A program made the position numbers and the translations under genes. The notes under the pieces were generated by a model. The model saw nothing but the letters and a program-made list of their open reading frames with translations, searched no databases and was not told the origin of the DNA. DNA of 56,454 nt from JBPRGG01 sp051418075 (lineage in GTDB: Bacteria; Bacteroidota; Bacteroidia; Cytophagales; Cyclobacteriaceae): assembly GCA_051418075.1 (NCBI GenBank), contig JBPRGG010000093.1:1-56454 (forward strand), written 5' to 3'. This document shows, in pieces, positions 6,705-15,626 of this stretch (the stretch's first letter is position 1; the number at the start of each line of letters is the position of its first letter).

Positions 6705-9536
6705 CTAACCTTTAAACTTTTTCTTTAAAAATCTGGCCGTATGATTATCTTTCAATTGGATCATTTGCTCAGGAGTTCCTTCAAAAACCACATGTCCCCC
6801 TTTATCTCCCCCTTCCGGCCCCAGGTCAATGATCCAGTCGGCAGTTTTGATCACCTCTACATTATGTTCAATGATTAGTACCGAATTTCCCTGATCTACC
6901 AGGGCATTAAGCGCAGTAAGCAAGGTTTTAATATCCTGAAAATGAAGTCCGGTAGTAGGTTCATCGAAAATAAACAAAATGTGTTCCTTTGAATGCTCAA
7001 GGTTCCCACCTTTACCCAGGTAAGAGGCCAGTTTAACCCGCTGGGCTTCGCCTCCACTGAGCGAATTGGAGGATTGTCCCAACCGGATATACCCTAATCC
7101 GACTTTTTTAAGAGGCAGCAATTTTTGAAATATATTGTAGTGATCCTGGAAAAAATCAATGCTCTCCTCCACCGTCATATTCAGAATGTCTGCAATATTT
7201 TTATCTTTATACTTCACCTCCAGCACTTCCTGCTTAAACCTTTGTCCTTTACAGCTTTCACAGGTCAGGTACAGGTCAGCCATGAATTGCATTTCAATTT
7301 TTACGACACCTTCTCCCTGACATACTTCACAACGGCCGCCATCCACATTAAAGGAATAATGAGCTGGTTTATAACCCCTTTGCTTGGATAATGGCTGGTC
7401 AGCAAATAATTGCCTTACACCATCATAAGCTTTTACATAAGTCACCGGGTTAGAACGGGATGATTTCCCAATAGGATTCTGATCCACAAATTCCAGCTGT
7501 GTAACTTTCTGATAATCTCCCTCCAACCGGTCAATTTTTCCTGTGCTGTCTGCCACCGAACCCAGAATTTTAGCCAAAGCCGGATATAAAATGTTGCGTA
7601 CCAGAGTGGATTTTCCGGAACCACTCACCCCAGTGACTACAGTGAGTATTCCCAGAGGAAATTTTACCCTGATATTCTTCAGGTTATTTTCTCTGGCCCC
7701 AAATATTTCGATGGCATCTTTCCATTTACGCCTTATCCCGGGTATTTTGATAGTATCAATTCCATTCAAAAACCGGGCCGTATGGGTATTTAGTTCCTGT
7801 TTTAATTCAGTAAGATTTCCCTGAAATACCAGCTCGCCCCCATGAGAACCAGCACCCGGACCTAAATCAATGATCTGATCTGCCGCTTGCATCACCTCCT
7901 CTTCATGCTCTACCACAATTACCGAATTTCCCAGGTCACGCAGGGTCTGTAGCACTTCTATTAAACGATGCGTATCCCTTGGATGCAAACCAATGCTGGG
8001 TTCATCCAGAATATACATAGATCCTACCAGTGCGCTTCCCAAGGATGTAGCCAGTTTGATCCTTTGAAACTCTCCTCCGGATAATGTGGAAGCTATCCGA
8101 TTCAATGTCAAATATCCCAGCCCAACTTTTTGCATATAATCTAATCTGTTCCTGATCTCTCTGATCAGGCGATCGGCAATCTTTTGCTGATAACTTGAGA
8201 GTTTCAGCTGGTCAAAAAAGTGAGCTACTTCATCAATTGGCTTCAGGACCAGGTCTGTAATGGAATGGTCACTAATCTTTACATAACCTGCATCTTTGCG
8301 TAACCTTGTCCCCCGGCAGTCAGGACAAACCGTACGTCCCCGGTACCGGGATAATAACACCCGATATTGAATCTTATGGGTTTTTGATTCCACATGCTTA
8401 AAAAAGGCATGAATACCATCAAAATACTTATTCCCCTGCCACAAAAGACTTTTTTCATGTTCGTTAAGGTCATAATAAGACCTATGGACGGGAAAATCAA
8501 AGTGAATGCCATACTTGAGCAAGGGCTCCAGCCATTTTCTCATCGTTTCACTACGCCAGGGAGCCACTGCCCCGTCATAAACTGATAAACTCTTATCCGG
8601 AATTACCAGATCCTGATCAATGCCCAATACTTTTCCGAAACCTTCACAGGTTTTGCAGGCACCAAAAGGATTATTGAAGGAAAAAAAATTGACTGACGGT
8701 TCTTCGAACTGGATTCCATCCAATTCAAACCGATCAGTGAAAGTTCGTCTTTCTTTATTGACCACATCCACCATACAGTCGCCATGTCCTTCAAAAAAAG
8801 CGGTCTGGACAGAATCTGCCATACGGTACTGGTTATCTTCATCGTCATGTTTTACAACCACCCTATCTATCAAAATATAGAACTGATCCTTTGTCTTTAG
8901 CTTGGTTAAATCCTGTAAAAGGTCTTCCACCAGGTAAACTTCCTCATTAACCATGATGCGGTTATAACCCTTGCTCAGTAGAATGTTCATTTCATCTTTG
9001 ATTTTCCTTCCCCTGGTAATTTTGAGGGGACAGAGGATCATCAAGCGGCAGCCTTCTTCCTGCTGATATACATAATCTACCACTGAGGTAACTGTATCAC
9101 GGGTAACAATCTGCCCACTCACTGGCGAAAAGGTGGTGCCAATCCGGGCATAAAGCAGCTTCAGGTAATCATATATTTCAGTAGTAGTACCTACAGTAGA
9201 GCGTGGATTTCGGGTACTTACCTTTTGCTCGATGGCAATGGCTGGAGATACTCCCCGGATATATTCCACCTCCGGTTTTTCCATACGCCCTAAAAATTGC
9301 CTGGCATAGGAACTCAGACTTTCTACATACATACGCTGACCTTCAGCAAACAAAGTATCAAATGCCAGAGAGGATTTTCCTGACCCGGAAAGACCTGTGA
9401 CTACTATCAACTTATTGCGGGGAATAGCTACACTGACATTTTTTAAGTTATTTACCCTGGCCCCTTTGATAATTATATATTTCCTGGGATCCAGTTGATC
9501 CAGTTGTTGCGGTAATAATTGAACGTCTTCCTTCAT
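6705..9536 (-). CDS. uvrA: Excinuclease ABC subunit A
   Basis: UvrA is the damage-recognition ATPase of nucleotide excision repair, acting as a dimer with UvrB on DNA. The 943-residue protein has two ABC halves. The first has Walker A GLSGSGKS (48-55), signature LSGGEFQRIKLA and DEPSIGLHPRD. The second has GVSGSGKST, LSGGEAQRVKLA and DEPTTGLHFQD. Two zinc-finger pairs are visible (CKTC...CPDC, then CEVC...CESC in the second half). Length is normal. The open frame extends to a TTG at 9554, but that TTG overlaps a TATCTTTG promoter box, so the ATG at 9536 is the likely start. No SOS-type operator was recognised. Other uvr genes are not present. Confidence 0.97.
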   Translation of the reverse strand: MKEDVQLLPQQLDQLDPRKYIIIKGARVNNLKNVSVAIPRNKLIVVTGLSGSGKSSLAFDTLFAEGQRMYVESLSSYARQFLGRMEKPEVEYIRGVSPAIAIEQKVSTRNPRSTVGTTTEIYDYLKLLYARIGTTFSPVSGQIVTRDTVTSVVDYVYQQEEGCRLMILCPLKITRGRKIKDEMNILLSKGYNRIMVNEEVYLVEDLLQDLTKLKTKDQFYILIDRVVVKHDDEDNQYRMADSVQTAFFEGHGDCMVDVVNKERRTFTDRFELDGIQFEEPSVNFFSFNNPFGACKTCEGFGKVLGIDQDLVIPDKSLSVYDGAVAPWRSETMRKWLEPLLKYGIHFDFPVHRSYYDLNEHEKSLLWQGNKYFDGIHAFFKHVESKTHKIQYRVLLSRYRGRTVCPDCRGTRLRKDAGYVKISDHSITDLVLKPIDEVAHFFDQLKLSSYQQKIADRLIREIRNRLDYMQKVGLGYLTLNRIASTLSGGEFQRIKLATSLGSALVGSMYILDEPSIGLHPRDTHRLIEVLQTLRDLGNSVIVVEHEEEVMQAADQIIDLGPGAGSHGGELVFQGNLTELKQELNTHTARFLNGIDTIKIPGIRRKWKDAIEIFGARENNLKNIRVKFPLGILTVVTGVSGSGKSTLVRNILYPALAKILGSVADSTGKIDRLEGDYQKVTQLEFVDQNPIGKSSRSNPVTYVKAYDGVRQLFADQPLSKQRGYKPAHYSFNVDGGRCEVCQGEGVVKIEMQFMADLYLTCESCKGQRFKQEVLEVKYKDKNIADILNMTVEESIDFFQDHYNIFQKLLPLKKVGLGYIRLGQSSNSLSGGEAQRVKLASYLGKGGNLEHSKEHILFIFDEPTTGLHFQDIKTLLTALNALVDQGNSVLIIEHNVEVIKTADWIIDLGPEGGDKGGHVVFEGTPEQMIQLKDNHTARFLKKKFKG

Positions 9537-9543
9537 AAGCCTG

Positions 9544-9551
9544 CAAAGATA
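9544..9551 (-). promoter_or_regulatory. uvrA -7 promoter box TATCTTTG
   Basis: On the minus strand TATCTTTG ends seven bases before the ATG at 9536. It matches TAnnTTTG exactly. Transcription would begin within a few bases of the start codon, giving an almost leaderless mRNA. No TTG was found at the expected -33 distance. Confidence 0.65.
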
Positions 9552-9734
9552 CAACAGGAACCAGAATTATAATAGAATTGTTGAGAATTGCCACTGTTCA
9601 ATGGCCTTAAGTGATCTTCATTAACACTTGCGGATCTAGGACGGAACAAGCTGATAACAAATGATTCGGGTTAAACAAAAAGATAATGACTTTATTTTTT
9701 GAGTGACTACCGACAACCACTGATAACGCCGTTG

Positions 9735-9798
9735 ATTTGTCTGAGCTAGGATTTAAAATATAAAATCAAAGAAGCGTTGATCCTACAGAAAATGCAGG
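9735..9798. repeat. Dispersed intergenic repeat, copy B
   Basis: This is the same-orientation partner of 6486-6549, beginning ATTTGTCTGAGCTAGGAT and ending CCTACAGAAAATGCAGG. The two copies bracket uvrA. Similarity stops at the end of the GCAGG block, after which copy A has a palindrome and copy B a GC-rich patch. Confidence 0.75.
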
Positions 9799-9939
9799 GT
9801 GTGCCAAGCCGCGATGGCCCTGAAAGGTGCGGGCATTTTTACCGCCCCTCCGGCCAGGACAAAAACAAGGGTATAGTAGATGTTTTTATAAAGCAGACAG
9901 CAACCTTAACTAACCGGGCAAAAAGCTACATACCCATTA

Positions 9940-11421
9940 TTACAACTTCCTGAAAATATTATTATAGGACACCTCCTCTGCCAGCCTGGCCCTTAAGGAA
10001 CTTACCAGCACCCGGTCCTGCTCCATAGTATCCCTGTAACGAATGGTCACCGTATCATCTTCAAGAGTCTGATGATCCACCGCAATGCAGAATGGGGTTC
10101 CTATCAAATCCTGACGGGTATACCTCTTTCCAATTGAGGCTGCATCCTCATAGATCAGGTTAAAATCAAACTTAAGTGCATCAAATATCGCTCTGGCTTT
10201 TTCAGGCAGGCCGTCTTTCTTCACCAAAGGCAGAATGGCTGCTTTAACCGGAGCTAATGCGGGATGAAATTTCAGGTAAACCCTTTCCTTTTGCTTTTCT
10301 CCCTCACCTACCGTTTCTTCTGTATAAGCCTGGCACAAATGCATCAGGAACAAACGATCACAACCGGCTGAGGTTTCTACTACAAAAGGCACATAGCTTT
10401 TATTTACTTCCTGATCAAAATACTGGATCTTTTTACGGGACAGTTCCTGGTGATTAGACAAATCAAAATCAGTACGGGAATGGACCCCCTCTATTTCCTT
10501 AAAGCCAAAGGGAAACTCAAACTCCACGTCGGCAGCAGCATTGGCATAGTGAGCCAGCTTCTCATGATCATGCATCCTCAGCTTTTCCTCCGAAATCCCT
10601 AAAGCCACATGCCATTTTCTTCTTACTTCTTTCCATTTTTCATACCATTCCATTTCTTCACCAGGTCTTACAAAGTACTGCATTTCCATTTGCTCAAATT
10701 CCCGCATTCTGAAAATGAACTGCCTGGCCACGATCTCATTTCGGAAAGCTTTCCCGATCTGGGCAATACCAAAGGGGATCTTCATCCTGGCTGTTTTCTG
10801 TACATTCAAAAAATTAACAAAAATGCCCTGAGCTGTTTCTGGTCGCAAATATATGGTGTTAGATTCATCGGCTACCGAACCAACTTTAGTGGAGAACATC
10901 AGGTTAAACTGTCTCACTTCTGTCCAGTTGCTGGTGCCGGATAAGGGACAGGCGATTCCTTCTGACACGATCAACTGGTGTAAGCCTTCCAGGTCTTCCT
11001 GATCCAGTAACTGATTCATCCTGGTTATCAACTGGCGGGCCTGTTCTGCTTTTCCTTCCTGTTCCAAACCAGCCGCATGATCTTCAATCAATACATCCGC
11101 CCGGTATCTTTTCTTGGAATCCTTATTATCAATCATAGGGTCATTAAAGCTATCCACGTGCCCTGAGGCTTTCCAGGTGAGGGGATGCATAAAGATGGCA
11201 GCATCCAATCCTACTACATTTTCATTGAGCCGGGTCATGGTTTGCCACCAGATATTCTTGATATTATTTTTCAATTCCACCCCAAACGGACCATAATCAT
11301 ATACAGCCTGAAGGCCATCGTAAATTTCACTGGATGGATATACAAAGCCATATTCTTTGGCGTGGGCTACAATCTTTTTAAAGACATTATGCTCTTCCGG
11401 AGTATTTACATTTTTTGCCAT
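9940..11421 (-). CDS. glyS: Glycine--tRNA ligase, single-chain class II
   Basis: Glycyl-tRNA synthetase charges tRNA-Gly in the cytoplasm. At 493 residues it is the homodimeric (eukaryote-like) form rather than the alpha2beta2 form. Recognisable parts are the N-terminal catalytic core start (YGFVYPSSEIYDG), the class II motif 2 region (IGKAFRNEIVARQFIFRMRE, about 240-260), the GCDRLFLMHL motif 3 region, and a C-terminal anticodon-binding domain ending in GTPFCIAVDHQ. The ATG at 11421 lies five bases after a TATCTTTG promoter box. It is a single gene running toward uvrA on the same strand. Confidence 0.96.
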   Translation of the reverse strand: MAKNVNTPEEHNVFKKIVAHAKEYGFVYPSSEIYDGLQAVYDYGPFGVELKNNIKNIWWQTMTRLNENVVGLDAAIFMHPLTWKASGHVDSFNDPMIDNKDSKKRYRADVLIEDHAAGLEQEGKAEQARQLITRMNQLLDQEDLEGLHQLIVSEGIACPLSGTSNWTEVRQFNLMFSTKVGSVADESNTIYLRPETAQGIFVNFLNVQKTARMKIPFGIAQIGKAFRNEIVARQFIFRMREFEQMEMQYFVRPGEEMEWYEKWKEVRRKWHVALGISEEKLRMHDHEKLAHYANAAADVEFEFPFGFKEIEGVHSRTDFDLSNHQELSRKKIQYFDQEVNKSYVPFVVETSAGCDRLFLMHLCQAYTEETVGEGEKQKERVYLKFHPALAPVKAAILPLVKKDGLPEKARAIFDALKFDFNLIYEDAASIGKRYTRQDLIGTPFCIAVDHQTLEDDTVTIRYRDTMEQDRVLVSSLRARLAEEVSYNNIFRKL

Positions 11422-11426
11422 AGCCG

Positions 11427-11434
11427 CAAAGATA
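11427..11434 (-). promoter_or_regulatory. glyS -7 promoter box TATCTTTG
   Basis: The minus-strand box TATCTTTG ends five bases before the glyS ATG, the same arrangement as uvrA. A transcript starting a few bases after the box would have almost no leader. No clear TTG is present upstream at the usual spacing. Confidence 0.65.
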
Positions 11435-11637
11435 GTTAAAATGCCTTTTTAAGGGGAAGTAAAGGAAATTTTTTTGGATTATGAATATTTTAATCAGCCT
11501 GAATTTTATAGTATGCCAACAACCCAAACTTATCATTATTCAAACTGAAAGGTTTTTATACAATTTTTGGCATTTTTTAAATGCATCCGTAAAATTCACT
11601 AACTTTATCTCCATTTTTGAAATATCCGGAATGAAAG

Positions 11638-12990
11638 ATGAGACAGTTATTACTTCGTGAAGGGGCCAAGGAGCTTAGCTACGAAATTCGGGGAATTGTA
11701 AAAAAGGCAGAAAAAGTGCAAAGGTATGGCCAAAATATCTATTGGGAAAACATAGGTGACCCCATAGAAAAGAACTGCCAGATTCCTGAATGGATCAGGG
11801 AAATAATAGCTGATCTGGCCAGAGATAACCATACCTACAGTTACTGTCATTCCAAAGGAGTGTTAGCCACCCGCGAATTCCTGGCAGCCCGTAACAATGC
11901 CTTAGGGGGAACCCAAATATCTTCGGAAGATATTCTATTCTTCAACGGTCTGGGAGATGCCATTGCCAAAGTGTATCAGTATCTGGTACCCACAGCCAGG
12001 ATCATTGGTCCATCCCCGGCCTATTCCACCCATTCTTCGGCCGAGGCTGCCCATGCCAATACCTATCCCATCACTTATAAGCTGGACCCGGATAATAACT
12101 GGTATCCGGATATGGATGACCTTTATCTGAAAATTAAATACAATCCCAATATTGTTGGCATCCTGGTCATCAACCCGGATAATCCCACCGGTATGGTCTA
12201 TCCCCTGGAAACTTTGCGTAAGATCGTAGATATTGCCCGAGAATTCAGATTGTTTATTATTTCAGATGAAATATATATCAATGTAACCTACAATGGAGCC
12301 ATTGCCCATCCACTTTCGGAGATTATCGAAGATGTACCAGGTATTTCGCTGAAAGGAATCTCCAAAGAATTGCCCTGGCCCGGATCCCGTTGTGGCTGGA
12401 TGGAATTTTACAACCGGCAAACAGATCCGGAATTTGATAATTTATGTACAGCCCTGGAAAATGCCAAAATGATTGAAGTTTGCTCTACCAAGCTGCCTCA
12501 GCTGGCTATACCTCAAATTATGGGTGATCCCCGTTATCAGCCTTACCGGGATGAATTAAACCAGAAGATCGGGAGGCGCAGCAAGATTATTGCCGAAATT
12601 TTACAAAACATACCTCAGATTAAATTCAATGAAACTTTTGGGGCATTTTATAATACAATCATTTTTGAAGATCATGTTTTAAACAACCAACAGGTTTTAC
12701 CTATTGAACATCCTGAGATCAGAGAACTGGTAGAAAGCTGGACCAATGATAAAAACATGTCCCTGGATAAAAGATTTGTATATTACCTTTTAGGGGCCAA
12801 AGGGGTGTGTGTGGTGCCCATTTCTACCTTCTGTTCCAATCTCCAGGGATTCAGGGTAACTCTGCTGGAAGAAAATGAACAAATCCTGATTGAAACCTTC
12901 AGTCGTATCCGGGATGCCCTGTTAACTTATTTTGCCTCAACCCAAACAGAGGATCCAAAATTACAGCAACAAACCAGGTCAGTTTCATGA
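11638..12990 (+). CDS. PLP-dependent class I/II aminotransferase
   Basis: This 450-residue fold-type I aminotransferase has the conserved NPDNPTG block at 179-185, SDEIY at 209-213 with Asp210 for the pyridine nitrogen, and the Schiff-base lysine K243 in ISKELPWPGSRCGW, with R251 nearby. It transfers an amino group between an amino acid and a 2-oxo acid; the specific substrate cannot be assigned. It overlaps the following cupin gene by four bases (ATGA), so the two are co-translated. A weak CATTTTTG element at 11612-11619 resembles the -7 box with one mismatch. Confidence 0.9.
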   Translation: MRQLLLREGAKELSYEIRGIVKKAEKVQRYGQNIYWENIGDPIEKNCQIPEWIREIIADLARDNHTYSYCHSKGVLATREFLAARNNALGGTQISSEDILFFNGLGDAIAKVYQYLVPTARIIGPSPAYSTHSSAEAAHANTYPITYKLDPDNNWYPDMDDLYLKIKYNPNIVGILVINPDNPTGMVYPLETLRKIVDIAREFRLFIISDEIYINVTYNGAIAHPLSEIIEDVPGISLKGISKELPWPGSRCGWMEFYNRQTDPEFDNLCTALENAKMIEVCSTKLPQLAIPQIMGDPRYQPYRDELNQKIGRRSKIIAEILQNIPQIKFNETFGAFYNTIIFEDHVLNNQQVLPIEHPEIRELVESWTNDKNMSLDKRFVYYLLGAKGVCVVPISTFCSNLQGFRVTLLEENEQILIETFSRIRDALLTYFASTQTEDPKLQQQTRSVS

Positions 12991-13493
12991 AAGAATCAGC
13001 TGAATTCTGGATCAACCACCTGAATCTGAATAAACATCCGGAAGGAGGATACTTCAGGGAAGTATACCGGGGAGAACAAATAATTCCGGAAAATACATTA
13101 TCTGCCGGTTACCAGGGTCCCCGAAATGTCTCTACTTCTATCTACTTCTTATTGGAAGGTAAGGACTTTTCTGCATTTCACCGGATAAAGTCAGATGAAA
13201 CCTGGCATTTTTATGTCGGCTCGGCCCTGGAAATTTATCAATTGGAAGACACCAACAGGAATTATAGCAAGATAGTCCTGGGTACGGAGGTATTAAACCA
13301 GCAACAGTTGCAATATACTATTCCCCGTAATCATTGGTTTGCTGCTAGGGTAGTTGATCCAGATGGGTTTTCCCTGGTTGGCTGTACAGTGGCCCCTGGC
13401 TTTGATTTTGCCGATTTTGAACTGGCTGAAAGTGGACAGCTGATCAAACATTTTCCCCAACAAGAAGCATTGATAGTCCGACTTACCCGCTGA
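12987..13493 (+). CDS. DUF985 cupin-family protein
   Basis: This 168-residue single-domain protein matches the DUF985 cupin group: HPEGGYFREVYRG near residues 17-29, FHRIKSDETWHFYVG near 64-78 (cupin metal-type histidines) and a C-terminal APGFDFADFELA block. Members bind small molecules or metals in a beta barrel; no reaction can be assigned. Its ATG overlaps the stop of the aminotransferase gene by four bases, pointing to coupled expression and possibly a shared metabolic job. Confidence 0.85.
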   Translation: MKESAEFWINHLNLNKHPEGGYFREVYRGEQIIPENTLSAGYQGPRNVSTSIYFLLEGKDFSAFHRIKSDETWHFYVGSALEIYQLEDTNRNYSKIVLGTEVLNQQQLQYTIPRNHWFAARVVDPDGFSLVGCTVAPGFDFADFELAESGQLIKHFPQQEALIVRLTR

Positions 13494-13570
13494 AGGTTAC
13501 CTCTGCTCTCTTTTTGTGGATCATCTTTAACTTTTATACAAGCCTCTAGCCAAAGACTGTCTGGTTGTAT

Positions 13571-13578
13571 TAATTTTG
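13571..13578 (+). promoter_or_regulatory. -7 promoter box TAATTTTG before the hemolysin III-family gene
   Basis: TAATTTTG matches TAnnTTTG and lies 25 bases before the ATG at 13604. No convincing -33 TTG was found at 19-20 bases. It separates this gene from the aminotransferase-cupin pair. Confidence 0.5.
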
Positions 13579-13603
13579 TATTGTAATTTTTTCAGTTTTC
13601 CAG

Positions 13604-14245
13604 ATGAAGAAGGAATTTTTAAACGGATACAATCCCGAAGAAAAGTGGAATATTCTGACCCATGGCATTGCCATGCTATTGAGTATGGCAGGTTTAATCG
13701 TACTTGTCAACAGGGCTCTGGATTATGCCCATTTCAAATTCATGTTCTCTGCCCTGGTTTTTGGCCTGAGTCTGATCATATTGTATGCATCCTCCTTTCT
13801 TTATCATTTATACATACACTCTTCCAGCCAACGCCTGCTACAGATCATAGATCATGCCGCCATTTTCATTTTGATTGCCGGAACTTATACGCCGTTTACC
13901 CTTATCATACTGGACAGAAACACCGGTCTGATTATTTTTTGGCTGGTCTGGTCTATTGCCGCAGCCGGCATCATTTATAAGCTCTTTTTTACCGGAAAGT
14001 ATCGTTTACTATCTTCTTTGCTCTACCTGGGCATGGGTTGGTTGATCATTTTTAAGGTTCAGGAACTTTGGCAGCAATTGCCTTTGGCGGGCAATATCCT
14101 GATCTACACCGGAGGTTTTTTTTATTCTTTCGGGGTCATTTTCTATCAATGGGATCGACTGCCCTACAATCATGCCATTTGGCATTTATTTGTGGTTGCC
14201 GGAAGTTTTAGTCACTTTTTGGCGGTGATATATTTTGTAATTTAA
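13604..14245 (+). CDS. Hemolysin III / PAQR-family membrane protein
   Basis: This 213-residue protein has about seven hydrophobic segments. It carries the residues shared by the hydrolase-like CREST superfamily: SFLYH (Ser64, His68), Asp83 in IIDHAAIF, GTYTPF at 93-98, and HAIWH (His190, His194). These are proposed metal ligands near the membrane face. The family is named after a Bacillus hemolysin but most members are not toxins; a role in membrane lipid homeostasis is the more likely reading. The open frame that partly overlaps it in another frame (13576-13980) is a shadow. Confidence 0.88.
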   Translation: MKKEFLNGYNPEEKWNILTHGIAMLLSMAGLIVLVNRALDYAHFKFMFSALVFGLSLIILYASSFLYHLYIHSSSQRLLQIIDHAAIFILIAGTYTPFTLIILDRNTGLIIFWLVWSIAAAGIIYKLFFTGKYRLLSSLLYLGMGWLIIFKVQELWQQLPLAGNILIYTGGFFYSFGVIFYQWDRLPYNHAIWHLFVVAGSFSHFLAVIYFVI

Positions 14246-14374
14246 ATATTACCAAAAGCGTTAATTTATAAGGAACAAATTGCTAATTTCAATTCAAAAA
14301 AGCATTAGCTAAAAAGGTTGTTTAATGCATATTTAAGCAATAATACACCATCGATCTGAACCCATAAATCCTCA

Positions 14375-14851
14375 ATGTATATGAAAACCACAAGACGAGA
14401 TTTTTTCCTGAAATTAGGCTCCATTAGCTTATGTGCCTGCACAGCAATAGCAGGCCTGAACGGCTGCAGCATGATCAAAGGCACTTCAGCTTTACCTGAA
14501 TTACCGGCTGAATATATCCAGCAAAACGGAACCCATTTAACCATTGATCTGAAAAAAACCGAAATGCTGAAAAATCCTGGAGATGCAGTAAAGCTTACTT
14601 TTGGCCCAGACCAGGAACACAAGCTGATCATTATTCATGATAAGCAGGAAGGCTATCTGGCCCTGAACAATCAATGTGCACACGGAGGCAGAGAATTAAA
14701 TTATCTGCCCCAGCAGAACAAACTTCAATGCACCAGCTTTGGCCACTCAGAATATGATTTGAAAGGAAAATTGCTCAAAGGTCCGGCCCAGCATAATATT
14801 ATGAGCTATAAAATCAAACCAGGCCCCAATAAGCTTATTATACTTATCTGA
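14375..14851 (+). CDS. Tat-exported Rieske-like protein with unusual ligand spacing
   Basis: This 158-residue protein begins with a twin-arginine signal (TTRRDFFLKL) that runs into a lipobox-like LNGC (Cys31), so it is probably a folded-export lipoprotein. The C-terminal half resembles a Rieske 2Fe-2S domain: C101-A-H103 for the first ligand pair, then C119 and a DLKGKLLKGPA segment typical of the fold. The second pair is not the usual CxxH; here it reads CTSFGHSEYD, with His124 five residues after Cys119. Whether it holds a normal cluster is open. M3 at 14381 is an alternative start. No partner oxidase subunit is adjacent. Confidence 0.78.
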   Translation: MYMKTTRRDFFLKLGSISLCACTAIAGLNGCSMIKGTSALPELPAEYIQQNGTHLTIDLKKTEMLKNPGDAVKLTFGPDQEHKLIIIHDKQEGYLALNNQCAHGGRELNYLPQQNKLQCTSFGHSEYDLKGKLLKGPAQHNIMSYKIKPGPNKLIILI

Positions 14852-14854
14852 GTA

Positions 14855-15583
14855 TTAAATCTTATCCATCAGGTAGTTATGATCTTTGATGATCACTGAT
14901 AAGAATTTAACCGGAGGCATTTGACTTTCTACCTGCAAGAGTTGTTTTATCTTGGCTTCTGTAGCTAAAACAGGCTGTATATTGGCCGTATCCCGATAAA
15001 CATCCAATGCGGTTCTAATGATCCCGATATCCCGGTCAGATAAGCGGGTTACCTGGGGAAATATCGGTTCATAATCATCCTCCGGATGATCTGTTTGCTT
15101 ATGGAATCCCAGATCCACCGTCCGTGCCATTTTTATAACCGTTGTACCAGCTACAATATCCCCCAGTCTTTGTCCTTTTCCCCTGGTAGAGATGATCAGC
15201 ATGGCTACACCATAATAAAAAAAGGAATCTATAATACGAAATATCCAGCGTAACAAATAGCTACCAATAGAAGGCTGACTACCATCAAGCTTCACAACTT
15301 TTATCTTCATTTGTTTCTTTCCTATACTTTGACCATTCATAAAGATCTCAAACAACAAATGATAAAACATTACCGGTAACATCAGAAGGATCAAAACCAA
15401 TATAAAAGTTTCTACCTGTTGTTCCAGGGATGGTATAATGCTGGAAAACATGATTATCATGATCATGATATACAAAAACTGAATTCCTGCATCAATCAAA
15501 AAAGCCAGAATCCGATCACCCAGACTGGCAATTTGGAAATCTATTTGTACATTCTGAGTGGTTTCAATACTTACTTTTTGCAT
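14855..15583 (-). CDS. RDD-family membrane protein
   Basis: This 242-residue protein has an N-terminal RDD domain with conserved charged/glycine motifs (LGDRILAFLIDAGIQ near 21-35, NGQSIGKKQMKIKVV near 83-97, GKGQRLGDIVAGTTVI near 135-150) and about three membrane helices. A cytoplasmic C-terminal tail follows. Function of the family is unknown. It is divergent from the SpoIIM-MoxR operon across a gap of 43 bases, and RDD genes are often found with that operon in Bacteroidota, so it likely belongs to the same envelope system. Confidence 0.87.
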   Translation of the reverse strand: MQKVSIETTQNVQIDFQIASLGDRILAFLIDAGIQFLYIMIMIIMFSSIIPSLEQQVETFILVLILLMLPVMFYHLLFEIFMNGQSIGKKQMKIKVVKLDGSQPSIGSYLLRWIFRIIDSFFYYGVAMLIISTRGKGQRLGDIVAGTTVIKMARTVDLGFHKQTDHPEDDYEPIFPQVTRLSDRDIGIIRTALDVYRDTANIQPVLATEAKIKQLLQVESQMPPVKFLSVIIKDHNYLMDKI

Positions 15584-15626
15584 ATCAGATTTATTTCATA
15601 TATTGGAGCTGATTATCAAAAATAAG

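Larger units (their letters stand above)
9537..9939. other. Spacer between uvrA and glyS with repeat copy B and a GC-rich patch
   Basis: This 403-base spacer holds the uvrA promoter at its left end, copy B of the dispersed repeat (9735-9798) and then a stretch (about 9795-9865) visibly richer in G and C than its surroundings. The patch is open in more than one plus-strand frame, but no protein family is recognisable. It may be part of a larger repeat or a decayed gene. No clear terminator for glyS was seen. Confidence 0.65.

Noticed and set aside
6445..6715. Opposite-strand open frames of 81 and 71 residues in the spacer beside uvrA
   Set aside because: They overlap each other and the repeat and palindrome, show no domain, signal or membrane pattern, and look like by-products of low stop density.
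13576..13980. A 134-residue plus-strand frame inside the hemolysin III-family gene
   Set aside because: It is rich in His, Cys and Phe in an unnatural way and fully overlaps a gene with clear family motifs in another frame.
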